A stretch of 64,000 bases of DNA from Hofstenia miamia (GCA_004352715.1 SCFE01000114.1:528263-592262); one strand, 5' to 3'; positions 11,225 through 22,062 are shown, counted from the first letter of the stretch. The notes: generated by a model from the letters alone, not told the origin. Made by a program: numbers and translations.

Positions 11225-12660
11225 TCTAAATAGCGTTAAGACACAATACAAATAAAAGAACAAAACAATACAAAAAATATTTAAAAAATAATTACAATTA
11301 CTACATTGGGCCATGGCGAATCTTGATTAGATTTGATGCGGTCTATTGAATAATCACTATTGTAAAATTTAAAACCTCGCCATTTGTATTCAAACTTTCC
11401 TTTGTATAACTACAGAAGTATTTTTATTTCGTTCTTAAATACTCTTAATTTATTTATTTGTTTTATAGATTTAGGTAGATTATTCCATATATTTATTGAT
11501 GTGTTGAGAAATGAATTTTTCATTATTCTTTTCTTATATGTAAGGGGAATAATTTTTAGGGTTCTTTGATTATATCTAAGCAATAGCCTACAGGACAGAA
11601 AATTGAATTTGTGGTGTGAAACAATATTATTAAATATCTTAAAGAAGGTAGTTAATATGTTTATATAAATAATGCACTGCGGATTTAGAAAGGTTTTTGT
11701 TAATTTCTTGAATTCTGTATTTCTGTTATATATATGATTAACTGCAATTTTATGGCTTATTTTATTTGCATATTGAATTTATTCAAGCTTTGTTGATTTA
11801 TGTCGGTATACAGTATGTTTCCATAATGATAGTGGCTTAGTATTAATGTGTGAATTAATTGAATTTTTGCTGTGGTTGGAAGCTGTTGTGATACATTGCT
11901 AAGCGCCTTTATTGAAGTGGCCATTTTCTTCATAACACTAGATACTTGTTTTTTAAAATTAAGTTAAGAATAAAAAATGATGCCTAAATATTTAAAAGAA
12001 TTAAATTGTTCTATGTATGTGTCCCCAAATTTCAATTTAATTTAAAAAACATTTGTGGAATTATCGTTAGATTTATATCTACTTAAACAAAATTGAGTTT
12101 TGGGTTTATTCTTAGTTTTAGTAAAGCAAAATATTGTGCAAGAAGAGTGCAAATTTCGTTTATAGCAATTTCAGGAGACTTATGTGAACTAAATAGCATA
12201 GTATCATCAGCATATTGTATAACATTACATGTGGTATGATTGTTCAAATCATTTACACACATATTGAATAGTAACGATCCCAAAATTGTTCCTTGTGGAA
12301 CACCATTTTTAATAAAAATCTAGTCAAAGAGAATTCCATTTAGCTTAACTCTTTGTTTGCGATTATGGAGATAGCTGCTTATTCGATCTGTCCTTTTGTC
12401 TGAGAAACCCCAGACTTTTAATTTTTTAGTCAAGAGCTTTTGATAAATCTAGGCATGCAACTGTTGAACACTCATCAATATTTATGCAATTTCTCCAATT
12501 TCGATAGCTGCTAACAAAGCATCACTTGTATAAATAAATTTACGAAAACCATATCGATTTTGAGATTAAAGATTATTTTTACATAAATGTTCATTAATTT
12601 GATTAAAAAGAAGTTTTTCAAAAACCTTGCTAATTGGTGATGGATGATGAAGAGAAGATT
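11225..12660 (-). mobile_element. Non-LTR retrotransposon relic, RT domain and C-terminus
   Basis: Read from 12660 leftwards it gives ISKVFEKLLFNQINEHLC, YGFRKFIYTSDALLAAI, GVPQGTILGSLLFNMCVNDL, the catalytic box IQYADDTMLF near 12200, and a C-terminal WNNLP-type tail near 11500. This is the second half of a CR1/Jockey-superfamily reverse transcriptase, with several stops and frameshifts. The YADD acids survive, but the gene is dead. Confidence 0.85.
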
Positions 12661-12699
12661 AATAGATTTATTTTAGATATGAAAATACGTAAATAATTA

Positions 12700-13205
12700 G
12701 TAACGAAAACGATATTAAATTTAAAGGTTGTGGATCAATGCCATCTAGATTGCATAGTTCAGCAAAATTTCCCAAAGAGAAATTATATCCTCCTTTCCGC
12801 CTTACTTTGTCAATAATAAACTCCAAAAAATTTAATTTAAGTGCATGGCTAGATAATTTCATTAAGATATTTATTCCACCAAAATATAATTTATCTCAAA
12901 AAGTAGACGATAACAATTTAAATAATAAGAAATTAAAATTTGTTAACATCTTTATTGAACCTGTCACACTATTTATATATCTTGGTGCAGAAATATTTTC
13001 AGCCTTAATAAACATATGTATATATCAGAAAAATGGCATTAGGCATAAATTATATCTAACATATAGCCAAATTTATCACCATAAAATGCTATTTCAAAGC
13101 ACTAATGCTTTAATAATAAGCCACCTTTTGTATTGTAACGTTTTGTTTAACAACCTAGAAAAATCATTCTCATTTCTAAACACGTAAAATATTCATTAGA
13201 ATTAA
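12700..13205 (+). mobile_element. Non-LTR retrotransposon relic, RT C-terminal piece
   Basis: An open frame of 149 codons (12738-13187) contains VTLFIYLGAEI, then ALIISHLLYCNVLF. This matches the thumb/post-RT part of CR1/Jockey-like enzymes (YLG...SHL.YC). The N-terminal half of the frame is less clear. Together with the two preceding relics this makes a cluster of three LINE fragments in alternating orientation. Confidence 0.6.
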
Positions 13206-13250
13206 ATTTAAACAAACCATCATCTGTACATAGTCTAATTCAATTAAAAT

Positions 13251-13613
13251 TTAAACATTTTCCTTTGAACCGAAGCCCATCATTCGCTTCTGATTTGAAC
13301 AGAAACCCATCATCGGTTTCTGATTTGAACCGAAGCTCGTCATGCGTTTTTGATTTGATCCAAACCCCATCATACGCTTATCTTCGTCTGGTAGTTCTTC
13401 TGACAAAAGTTCTTAGTTTATATCTCATTTATTTAAGTTATATTGGTCGTCATCTAAGTCTTGAGTTTTGAAATAATTTCCCAATTCTGACGATTTTTTA
13501 TGATTTGTTCCTTCAAAACCCATCATTCTTTTCTCATCTGTATTATCAGCCGAAATACTTTGAAAAAACACGATAGAAATGAACACACTGAAAATGTAAA
13601 GCATCGTAGGCAT
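13251..13613 (-). pseudogene. Prohormone/neuropeptide-precursor-like gene, interrupted
   Basis: On the minus strand an ATG in good context (AACCATGCC) at 13613 opens a frame with a clear signal peptide (about residues 1-22, hydrophobic, ending SISA). DNTDEKR and MMGFEGTNHKK follow, then an acidic spacer with DLDDD. Two in-frame stops at 13425-13427 (TGA) and 13413-13415 (TAA) interrupt it. The same frame then continues with an acidic PDEDKR and four 10-residue units: MMGFGSNQ, MTSFGSNQ, MMGFCSNQ and MMGFGSKE. Each unit is preceded by KR or KP, and the frame ends at TAA 13251. Signal peptide, acidic spacers, dibasic sites and repeated short peptides are the plan of a neuropeptide or other secreted multi-peptide precursor. 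I do not recognise the peptide family. A possible acceptor (CTTTTGTCAG) sits just after the stops, but I see no good donor, so pseudogene is favoured. Confidence 0.55.
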
Positions 13614-13935
13614 GGTTACTGGTACAATGGTGACAAACTGCTAGTAGTTGGTTGCTGACTTGAAAATTCTAGATAATTAGATTCACAAATGAATGCGCCA
13701 ACAAGATGTGCTTCAATACAAACAAATCCTCAAAAACTTTCAAAGATAACAAAAATTTCCATAATACTTACAACTGTATTAGAAACTTTTCTTTAATTTA
13801 ATTATGGGATATCTTAAACAACCTTTGGACAAAATTCAATTTCCTTCTTATTTCAGGAGTTTATAATTGAAATTTTAATATCAGGAACGTAAAGTTCATA
13901 AAGAAATAAAAAATAAATTTCTAGCTTGCATTATT
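13614..13935. other. Upstream flank of the precursor-like gene, nothing else seen
   Basis: AT-rich DNA without a recognisable promoter motif or open frame. Confidence 0.4.
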
Positions 13936-14140
13936 ACCTCCGCAAGAAGGTTATGTTTTTGGTAGTGTTGGTTTGTTTGTCTGTTATCAACTTTACGGAA
14001 AAAGTAATTGATGGATTGACATCAAATTTTCACCTAAGGTGCGTCTCCGCCCAAAGAAAAATTCCTTAAATTTTGGTGCTGATCCGGTGGACACAAGCTG
14101 CGTGGCAGAGGTCTGCGCTCTCCACGTGCTTTTCTAGTTG
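13936..14140 (+). repeat. Dispersed repeat beginning ATTACCTCCGC
   Basis: The stretch begins ATTACCTCCGCAAGAAGGTT, continues with the GTTTGTTTGTCTGTTATCAA phrase, and ends with GCAGAGGTCTGCGCTCT and TGCTTTTCTAGTT. I recognise this combination as a short interspersed repeat present in many animal genomes. Its outer ACCTCCGC and inner GCAGAGGT form a short imperfect inverted repeat, suggesting a non-autonomous DNA transposon. The class is not certain. Confidence 0.6.
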
Positions 14141-14370
14141 ATAACTGGAATAACTTGCCATTATGTACAAGAAAACTACACATGCAGAAAAAGTTTAAGA
14201 AACAATTGAGAATTACATTTGTTCCCATTTTCACCCCAAATTTGGTCAGGGTATAGTTTCTAAAATTGGCTTATCTAGCGACAATTTGAAAAAATTGTAA
14301 GTATATTTTAATATCAATTTCTGTAAATATAAACTTTTGTTTTGTGCACTATGCATTTTTTAAGAATGAG

Positions 14371-14712
14371 ATCCGGATAGTGAATTGAATATACCGCGTA
14401 CCGGATTTTCCGGATAATTTGACTGCCGGATATCGGATAATTTACAGAATACCAGATAATATATTGTTCAATTTTTTCTAAGGCCACCAGAAATATTAAT
14501 TTTAGAAAATATGATCATATTTTTTAAATAAAATATGACGGAATTTAGTTAAATATGCCCTAAAAAACATCATTCATTTGTCAAAATGATCCATTTGGGC
14601 AAAATAGAACGTTTCCCAACATAGAGAAACATCTATCAATTTAACTATCTATTTAACTGCACCACAGGTATAATTGCTGATTTTACCGGATACCGGATTC
14701 CGGCACATCCCT
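14371..14712. mobile_element. hAT-like MITE with CCGGAT-rich ends
   Basis: Clusters of CCGGAT/ATCCGG words occur at 14371-14460 and again at 14688-14708, on either side of an AT-rich core with none. The right end, read inwards, is TAGGGATGTGCCGGAATCCG, which resembles hAT ends that begin CAGGGATG and carry repeated subterminal transposase-binding words. The left terminus is not well defined. Confidence 0.5.
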
Positions 14713-14713
14713 A

Positions 14714-15530
14714 TTTTTTTGACACTATTGTTGCAGTTAAAATTTATCAAAATTTGTAGTACTTTTTTGACACTATTGTTGCAGTTAAAATTTATCAAAA
14801 TTTGCAGTACTTTTTTACACTATTGTTGCAGTTAAAATTTATCAAAATTTGTAGTACTTTTTTGACATTATTGTTGCAGTTATAATTTATCAAAATTTGT
14901 AGTACTTTTTTGACATTATTGTTGCAGTTATAATTTATCAAAATTTGTAGTACTTTTTTGACATTATTGTTGCAGTTATAATTTATCAAAATTTGTAGTA
15001 CTTTTTTGACATTATTGTTGCAGTTATAATTTATCAAAATTTGTAGTACTTTTTTGACATTATTGTTGCAGTTATAATTTATCAAAATTTGTAGTACTTT
15101 TTTGACATTATTGTTGCAGTTATAATTTATCAAAATTTGTAGTACTTTTTTGACATTATTGTTGCAGTTATAATTTATCAAAATTTGTAGTACTTTTTTG
15201 ACATTATTGTTGCAGTTATAATTTATCAAAATTTGTAGTACTTTTTTGACATTATTGTTGCAGTTATAATTTATCAAAATTTGTAGTACTTTTTTGACAT
15301 TATTGTTGCAGTTATAATTTATCAAAATTTGTAGTACTTTTTTGACATTATTGTTGCAGTTATAATTTATCAAAATTTGTAGTACTTTTTTGACATTATT
15401 GTTGCAGTTATAATTTATCAAAATTTGTAGTACTTTTTTGACATTATTGTTGCAGTTATAATTTATCAAAATTTGTAGTACTTTTTTGACATTATTGTTG
15501 CAGTTATAATTTATCAAAATTTGTAGTATA
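14714..15530. repeat. 48-bp minisatellite, about 17 units
   Basis: A tandem array with an exact 48-bp period. Its unit contains TTTTTTGACATTATTGTTGC and AATTTGTAGTAC. The first three units carry CACTATT and AAAATTT variants, and the later ones are practically identical, so the array has been homogenised from the right. Because 48 is a multiple of three, the minus strand stays open for about 250 codons with a 16-residue repeat. I see no sign that it is a gene. Confidence 0.95.
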
Positions 15531-16026
15531 TTCGTTTGCATATGATAATGCAACAGTATTTAATATTTCGCCTTCAAATTACATACGCATAGTATTACAC
15601 AAAATGACAATGGGAAATAAAACTATTTAACATAGAGAAAATTTTGTAAATGCCAAAATAAAATCAAAGTTGGTTACCTCTCGAGTCTTTATAGATACTT
15701 TAATGGTATATTTAACAATGGCGGAGGGGTGGGGAACTCCAAAAAATACATTGAGTACATTTAGTATATTAAATTTTTTTCTTCGCATTCTATATTATTT
15801 ATTTTGCTACCAACGTGTAGATCTTTCACAAAATGACGCTTTGTAGAATCACAGCTTTCATATTTTAGAGAAGATTTTTTAGTTTCCCATAGATGTTTTT
15901 GTTGCAAAAACGTTTCAAAGAGTGAAAAATAAAAGCACAAAGTACTATTTACTATATTTTTGTTTTATCGAATACAACATATAACTTAAAATGATTGACT
16001 CTTGAGTTTCAACTTCTTAAACTATT
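15531..16026. other. Non-coding DNA, nothing recognised
   Basis: AT-rich sequence between the minisatellite and the hAT-like MITE, with no open frame of interest. Confidence 0.5.
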
Positions 16027-16326
16027 CAGTGCCGGATTAATACGGTGCGGAGACTGAAGCAGTTTCCTTTGATGTAAGGATAACGGTTGGAATTAATTTA
16101 CTTATCTACATGCTGACAGCATTTAAGTAGGCCAAGATATTTTTAAATTAGCATTAATTATTATTTTTTCTACCTATCTTTGTTTTTTTTCATGTTTACC
16201 ACTTTTCTCTGTTGGAAAATCTATTTTTATAATGGAATGTCAAAATTTTTAGACAGGTGCGAGGTCTCTGTGAAGCCCGGGACCCGTAGCAGATGCTACA
16301 TCTGCTGCTAGGTTAATGCAGCACTG
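16027..16326. mobile_element. hAT-type MITE, 300 bp, with 8-bp target duplication
   Basis: The left end is CAGTGCCGGATTAATAC. The right end read inwards is CAGTGCTGCATTAACC. The flanks are AAACTATT (16019-16026) and AATCTATT (16327-16334), an 8-bp target-site duplication with one mismatch. Terminal CAGTG and an 8-bp duplication are hallmarks of the hAT superfamily. There is no coding capacity, so it would have been moved by a transposase encoded elsewhere. Confidence 0.8.
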
Positions 16327-16334
16327 AATCTATT

Positions 16335-17105
16335 GTGAAATGGCAAATCACTACGAAGGTAAGCGAGTGCAGTGGATGCTAGGCAAGTATTGTTGGACTT
16401 CTACTTAAGAAGACAAATGTTATAGTCATAGAAATAAATTAAGTTTTAAATATTTCTGATTTTAATTCTTTGTTTTTCATGATTTTTAAATCATTCTTAT
16501 TGTACAAAATGCAAAGAAATTAGTCATTGTTATTTATGCATTTTTTAATGGAATTACAATTTTTAGAATATATAAATCAAACATTCATCTAATGCGTATT
16601 TGATAGCTCTTTATCGCATCAGCACAAATATTTGCATCATCATAATCTTAAACCTTTGTTATTGTGGACAAAGGTAGTCTTTTTGTGCTCATAGACCTTG
16701 AAATAAGGACCATATTATTCATACCTAACCTAATTTGGTCGAAATTAGTGGTAGTATAATATGTTTGCCATAGACCAAGGTCGGTGGACTTCAAATTTCA
16801 ACTTGCAAACTTTAGAAAGAAATACGTGGTAGAATGATTTTTTACAGAGATTAATAGAAAAGTATGTGATAGAAATGTCATAGATCATAGTGATTGTTTA
16901 AAAGTTTAAACTTGCAATTTAAAAAAATCTATGTGTTAGACCTTCAAATTGATCTAAAATATTATAATTTCGTTCTTGAAAAAATACTCATTAAATTTTG
17001 TTAATATTAATTATTTATTAATTTTAAGTCTTTGTACAATGCAAAAAAAGGATGAAATTACTTATTAATGTTTAAAGTAAGTTGTTTTTCTATAATTCCA
17101 CTTAG
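16335..17105. other. Non-coding AT-rich DNA, nothing recognised
   Basis: No coding or repeat structure stands out. The right side merges into decayed LINE sequence. Confidence 0.45.
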
Positions 17106-18850
17106 TTGCAAACTGATATTACTTAGTTACAGACTTTATTTTTTGAATATCCAAATAAGTTCTTTTCTTTGGTGATAATTCTAATTTAATTTTTTCTTAA
17201 ATTCTTTAATTCCAAATGATAATTTTTTACATAGATCTGTATAGCAATTGACAAAACAGTTTTTCATAATTCTTTTTGTAAATATAAATTTTCTATAATA
17301 CTTTATTCTATCATGTAGTTTTGATGAAGTTTTTTCTTTTGATCTAATTTTGAAAAATATTTGATTTTAGTTTTTGTAAATAGTTTAAGGAAAAATGATT
17401 AAGAATTTTTCTGATATTTTCTTGATTGCTATTTTCACATATGATAGCTAAACTCCTATTCAACATTCTTTGTAACCTATTTTTTGATCTTTTAAGCAAG
17501 TTTTTCAGCAGACATGATGAATATAACTACTTAGGAAGAATATATGACTTCAAGATCATAATTTTCCATTTAATTGGTATAAAGCTTTGTAATTTATAGA
17601 GAACTTGGATCCCTTGAGCCATTTTTTTCATTATTTTATTTATATGTTCTTTAAATATTAATTTATTATAAAAAATACCTAGGTATACAATTCTATTTTC
17701 TTTTTCAATGATTTTAATGTTTACTTGTAAGCTTAGGTTCTCATCATTTAATTTTTTTATTACCATAAACATTGTTTTTTCAATATTTAGCTTCATTTTA
17801 TACTTATCAAAATATAAGATAGCTCTGTCTAATAAATTGAATATATTTTCATATTTGGTTGTATATAATAAAGTATCATCATCATACTGTGTGCAATTTA
17901 TTTGATTATCAAATTTGATGTCATTTACATATATGTTAAATAATCGTGGTCCTAGTACTGAAAATTGTAAGATTCCATGGTTAATTATTATTGAATGAGG
18001 TGCTATGTTTTCAATATTTACGTATTGCTGCCTGTTATATAAATTTATTGCTGATTCTTCAAAATTGTATATTTGTTGTAGTTTATTTATGAGGATATTA
18101 TGATCAATTGAATTGAATGCTTTGATAAATCTAGAGATAATTATGAATACAATTTGGTTTTTGTCAATATATTTTCTCAAATCATCTAAGACAATGAATT
18201 AAAACATCATATGTTGATAAATTATTTCTAAATCCAAATTTTATGGATTGAAGCAAATTATATTTTAATATGATTTATTTGGTTATATATTATTTTTTCA
18301 AATATCTTACTTAGTGTTGGGAATACTGAAATTTGTTTATAATTTATTGCGTCTTCAGTATCACCTTTTTATAGTTATTATTTGTGCTATTTTCAAATCA
18401 TCTGGAAAGACACCCTCAAAAATACACTTGGGTTAAAATATCACATAGTGATCTACATAATTTGAAATTGCTTGCTTTGAAAACCATGTTGGTATTTTAC
18501 ACCATAATGTGATTTATTAAAGTTTATGTGTTGTAATATTTTATTAAACTGATGTAAAATTATGAAGCAAAATTTAAATTACCCTTTATACAGTAAACTA
18601 TTGTGAAGTTGCATTTCATTTATAGAGATAATATTGCCTTTGGTATCACTATAATTTCCAAGATTTTTGAATGTTTCATCAAGTACATTAGCTATCATTT
18701 GTTGATCATACATGATTTCATTTTTCTCCTCTAATGATGTGATTTCTGAAGAATTATTATTGTCGAAAAATTTTAGAGTGTAATTAAAAAACATTATTTA
18801 AAAAACATGTGTTTGTTTTTACAACACATTTGTTCAAAATAGATTGTAAA
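17106..18850 (-). mobile_element. Non-LTR retrotransposon relic with 217-codon RT frame
   Basis: The largest open part (18180-17527) reads FIKAFNSIDHNILINKL, HGILQFSVLGPRLFNIYVND, then CTQYDDDTLLYTT, and later RIVYLGIFYNKLIFKEHI and a terminal LKSYILPK. This is a CR1/Jockey-type reverse transcriptase. The usual YADD box is YDDD here and the PQGS box is altered, so the enzyme is probably inactive. A fragment at 18579-18794 (IANVLDETFKNLG) fits the linker just before the RT. To the left, decayed RT C-terminal sequence continues to about 17.1 kb. Confidence 0.85.
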
Positions 18851-19720
18851 TTTATTGAAAAATTGTAGGATATGCTTGCCTTTTTTAGCTAATCTTGCTG
18901 GATTCGCCCCTATTTACTAATATATACCCCTAATTATTAAATAAAATCAATTGAAAAATTAAATAGTAACAAACACTTAATTAATAATTACTAGACAACG
19001 AATGACAAAAGTTTATTTTCTAGTAATAAAACTTCATATTTCATAAGATATTTTTCAGTAATACTTTTAGGATATCTCAAAAAAGGTCTCACCTTATAGT
19101 AAACTACAATTTCCATTATATGTCCATTCAACTTACCATTCAAAGACATAAAAATTTAGCAAACTGAAGTTTAAAAAACATTTTTTAAAAATTCATTTTT
19201 AAGCTCAACAATTGAACTACGGAATAACTTTCCAATTGAAATAAAACGAATCACAAAACACATAAAATTAAAAGTAAAATCCCTGACTACATCCTAATCA
19301 ATATATCCATAAAATCGGTTTTGTCATGCAAAGGACTTCAGTTTTTTAGAAAGTATCATTTATTAGCAATATACTGCGTAAACTGCAGACTCTCAATCGA
19401 TTTTTTGAAATTTTCGGTTAACAACCCTCTTTTAGGTATGCTTCGCAGTAAACACATGTCAATTTTTAGGTGTTATTTTGATAATTTTTGATGTGCCTTT
19501 ATTCGATAACGTTCAATTTTCAACATGCATGCATGCACAATGTTACTAAAAGAGATAACTTAATTACCCTATGCAGGGTAAAAAATGAAGTTGCTCCGAC
19601 ATTCTGATGAAGACACGCGTAGTATTATCTATACCCCAAAATAATAATCGCATTTTTATATAAACCGAATCAAATGAGGCTCCGAATTATAAAAATCTGT
19701 ATTATCTTTCGATGATCTTA
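18851..19720. other. Non-coding DNA, nothing recognised
   Basis: AT-rich. A small palindrome, TACCCTATGCAGGGTA, lies at about 19566-19581. No gene or transposon is recognised. Confidence 0.45.
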
Positions 19721-20230
19721 TTAACCTTAAGCAGCCGGTGGATTTTTTGAAAAAATTTTCATGATCCTATAAAAAAATTTTAAGCGGTTATAGATCAAAA
19801 ACTATTAAAGCTAAGCTCAATATGAAAGCACCACATGATAGATGAGAGTCTCCTCTTTCGTTTTCACTCTAAATCCGCGGACTCTGACTTTGCGAATGTC
19901 GTGGAATATCTTTGCTCATATCAAGAAACAGTTCTTTGTTGCCTCCACGAGGCTCAAAACCTTCTAAATATATGAACACTAGGTATAGAGAGAATTTTAA
20001 CTTTTCAAAAATTCGAAACTTTCAAAGAAAACTTGTTAATCTTTTTAAGAACCTCTACCACAGCAATACGCTTTAATAGAAGTTTTCAACATTGCATTAA
20101 AGTATGTTCCGCAGTAGACCTACCCATTCACCGAAATTTTCAAGTTTAGTAATAGTCTTGAAGGAAATTTTTTGTAAATGTGGAAAAAGGGTTTGTCTTT
20201 TAAAAAGGACGCCAGGGTGCTTAAGGTTAA
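19721..20230. mobile_element. piggyBac-type MITE, about 0.5 kb
   Basis: The element is bounded by TTAA on both sides, with TTAACCTTAAGC at the left and GCTTAAGGTTAA at the right. The subterminal regions are also inverted-repeat-like: AGCCGGTGGATTTTTTGAAA at the left against CACCCTGGCGTCCTTTTTAA read inwards from the right. A TTAA target followed by CC is diagnostic of piggyBac-like elements. The right half (20060-20230) is homologous to 59740-59917, 57470-57560 and the end piece at 47795-47910, so this is a family of at least four copies in the window. There is no transposase. Confidence 0.75.
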
Positions 20231-20881
20231 TATTTGAATATCAAAATTGGCTGTTAAAAGTATGCATTTACCAATAAACACCATCACGCATGTATAGTAC
20301 ATCTATACTATGTGGATAATCAGTTTAAGTGTGAAACTGCTTGTCAACATGTGTCATCAAAATCTTTAAAATATAATTTATTATTATCGTTTAAAATATT
20401 AGGTATCTAACCATGTCACTTATTCATTATTTCACGTAGCACAATAATCAACCTCGGATCTAATTAAGAATGTCAAGTCATCAAATCACTTCCCACACAG
20501 TCAAACTATTAATTAAAATAAATTATTTAATTATCTAACTGAAATGTCACAAATTTTGATTCCTGTCAATTTTTGTTAATCAAGTATGTTGTTACTGGGT
20601 CATAATACTAAAGATTAGTCATAGAGAATTTACTTAAGGCCATCTTAAAGTATATACACAGAAAATTTTGCACTAGTATTTGTTTAAAAAAAATTCGGTT
20701 TGAATAAATCCATAAAGATACCTTTGAGAGAATCATTTTACTCATAGCAATCGAAACTAGCTCTCAATGCATTAGGAAAAATTATATATATATATATATA
20801 TAAGAATATTATTTGAATATGACATCTACAAAATTCATAAGATGCAATCTCACATTTTATGTTGAATATTGTAGTGTTGAC
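20231..20881. other. Non-coding DNA with a (TA)n tract
   Basis: A (TA)n microsatellite lies at about 20784-20802, followed by AAGAATATTATTTGAATATG. The same AAGAATATTATTTGAAT phrase after (TA)n recurs at 53720. No gene seen. Confidence 0.5.
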
Positions 20882-21120
20882 AAATAGTGAATACCCATGT
20901 TTTGAAGCAGATTATTTCATAAGATTCCTGCAAAAAAAATAGAACAGTTATCACTGTGTTTGTTTTTGAAGGATTTCTCTATTTACCAGATAAATAACGA
21001 ATCATCATTATTATTATCACAGGTCATATTTTGTTTTAATCGACAGCTGGTGATATTATGGATTTGTAAGACACAATGTTGCAGAAATCTATGACGATGC
21101 TAGCTTCTTAAATGGGATTG

Positions 21121-21245
21121 TAGTAATATTCAAGTATCCCGTTCAGTGTACGTCTTCTGCATTCAGAACGAAAACAGACGCTGTCAATCAATTGTAAACC
21201 CATGCTCAATGATTGACAACATTAATTCTCACTGTTCATTGGCTG
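21121..21245 (+). promoter_or_regulatory. Conserved proximal upstream block of FoxQ2-like copy 1
   Basis: About 120 bp is nearly unchanged (about five substitutions) from the block upstream of copy 2 at 61204-61325. It contains CGCTGTCAATCAATTG, a TGTCAATCA word of the kind bound by TALE/homeodomain factors, a second TGATTGACA in the opposite direction, and ATTGG (inverted CCAAT) at its right end. Binding-site assignments are inference. The conservation is seen directly. Confidence 0.6.
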
Positions 21246-21287
21246 ACCGATAGTATTGGCAGACATACGACGTAATTAATTGACCAC

Positions 21288-21295
21288 TATATAAG
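21288..21295 (+). promoter_or_regulatory. TATA box of FoxQ2-like copy 1
   Basis: TATATAAG lies 39 bp before the ATG at 21327, and copy 2 has the same box at the equivalent place. Transcription starting 25-35 bp downstream would begin after the tempting upstream ATGs at 21303, which supports the 21327 start. Confidence 0.65.
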
Positions 21296-21326
21296 GCCGT
21301 CGATGATGCATTATTTATATCTTACA

Positions 21327-21866
21327 ATGTCTTCCAAACTGTCCTTTTCAATCGCAAACATCTTGTCCGACAACTTCGGCAAAAAAGCTGCTAGTGCTTC
21401 AAGCCAACCCCCGAGACCGCTTACGTATCAGGAATGCCAAATTCAGAGATTCATTGCCAAAATCTCATCATCAGACAACCAAAAGCCCAATTGTTCGTAT
21501 ATTGCCCTCATTGCCCTCGCCATTATGTCATCGAAGCAGAATATGCTTGTGCTGGCAGACATCTACGACTACATTTCTTTAAACTTCAAATTTTACGGTA
21601 ATCGTACTGATCGAAGTTGGAGAAACAGCGTCAGACACAATCTGTCCTTCAACGAATGCTTCATCAAAGCGGACCGCAGTCCTGATGGGAAAGGCTTTTA
21701 CTGGGCAATTCATCCGGCCAACTTACAGGACTTTGAAAAATTGGACTTCTCTCGTCGTCAAGCGAATTCGCGCATCAAGGACTATACTTTAAGGCAAGCG
21801 GCGATCAGACAAACAGAGATTATGTTACGGCAAGCAGCTCAGATGGCATACAGTGGAATGTATTAG
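21327..21866 (+). CDS. foxQ2-like: FoxQ2-like forkhead transcription factor, copy 1
   Basis: An intronless 179-aa frame. Residues 7-13, FSIANIL, form an EH1 motif, the Groucho/TLE-binding repressor signature found near the N-terminus of many FoxQ2 proteins. The forkhead domain runs from about residue 53 (KPNCSYIALIALAIMSS) through recognition helix 3 (WRNSVRHNLSFNECFIK, 98-114) to WAIHPANLQDF. The WAIHPAN...DF...DFSRRQA wording after the domain is FoxQ2-like. The start was chosen because copy 2 conserves it while the upstream ATG is out of frame there, and because of the TATA spacing. FoxQ2 proteins pattern the anterior/apical region of animal embryos, and a repressor role here is inference. 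The C-terminus is short (ends AYSGMY) with no further motif. Confidence 0.92.
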   Translation: MSSKLSFSIANILSDNFGKKAASASSQPPRPLTYQECQIQRFIAKISSSDNQKPNCSYIALIALAIMSSKQNMLVLADIYDYISLNFKFYGNRTDRSWRNSVRHNLSFNECFIKADRSPDGKGFYWAIHPANLQDFEKLDFSRRQANSRIKDYTLRQAAIRQTEIMLRQAAQMAYSGMY

Positions 21867-22062
21867 ACTTTTATTTTATAGACATTTTGTATGAATTTGT
21901 AATGTTAATTTATTGTTTAATTTGCATTCTTTTCTTAATTTAATTTGATATTAAATTATGTAAAAACAATACAAAATTATTTATAGAAAGTTCTACAGCA
22001 TATATATTTATATTTTAGCAAAAATTAAATGAATATTTATTTTATATTAGCTATGGAAATTT

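Noticed and set aside
13265-13471. Plus-strand repeat protein (SDLNR units)
   Set aside because: It is the opposite strand of the precursor-like repeats. The minus strand has the signal peptide and dibasic pattern, the plus strand has no support.
14714-15530. CRISPR-like array
   Set aside because: Units are contiguous identical 48-bp repeats with no unique spacers, in an animal genome.
14795-15553. 252-codon minus-strand protein with 16-residue repeats
   Set aside because: A by-product of a 48-bp minisatellite period. No start context, signal or conserved domain supports a gene.
21303-21326. Upstream ATGs as the start of FoxQ2-like copy 1
   Set aside because: In copy 2 the same ATGs are out of frame with the protein, and the TATA spacing places transcription start at or after them.
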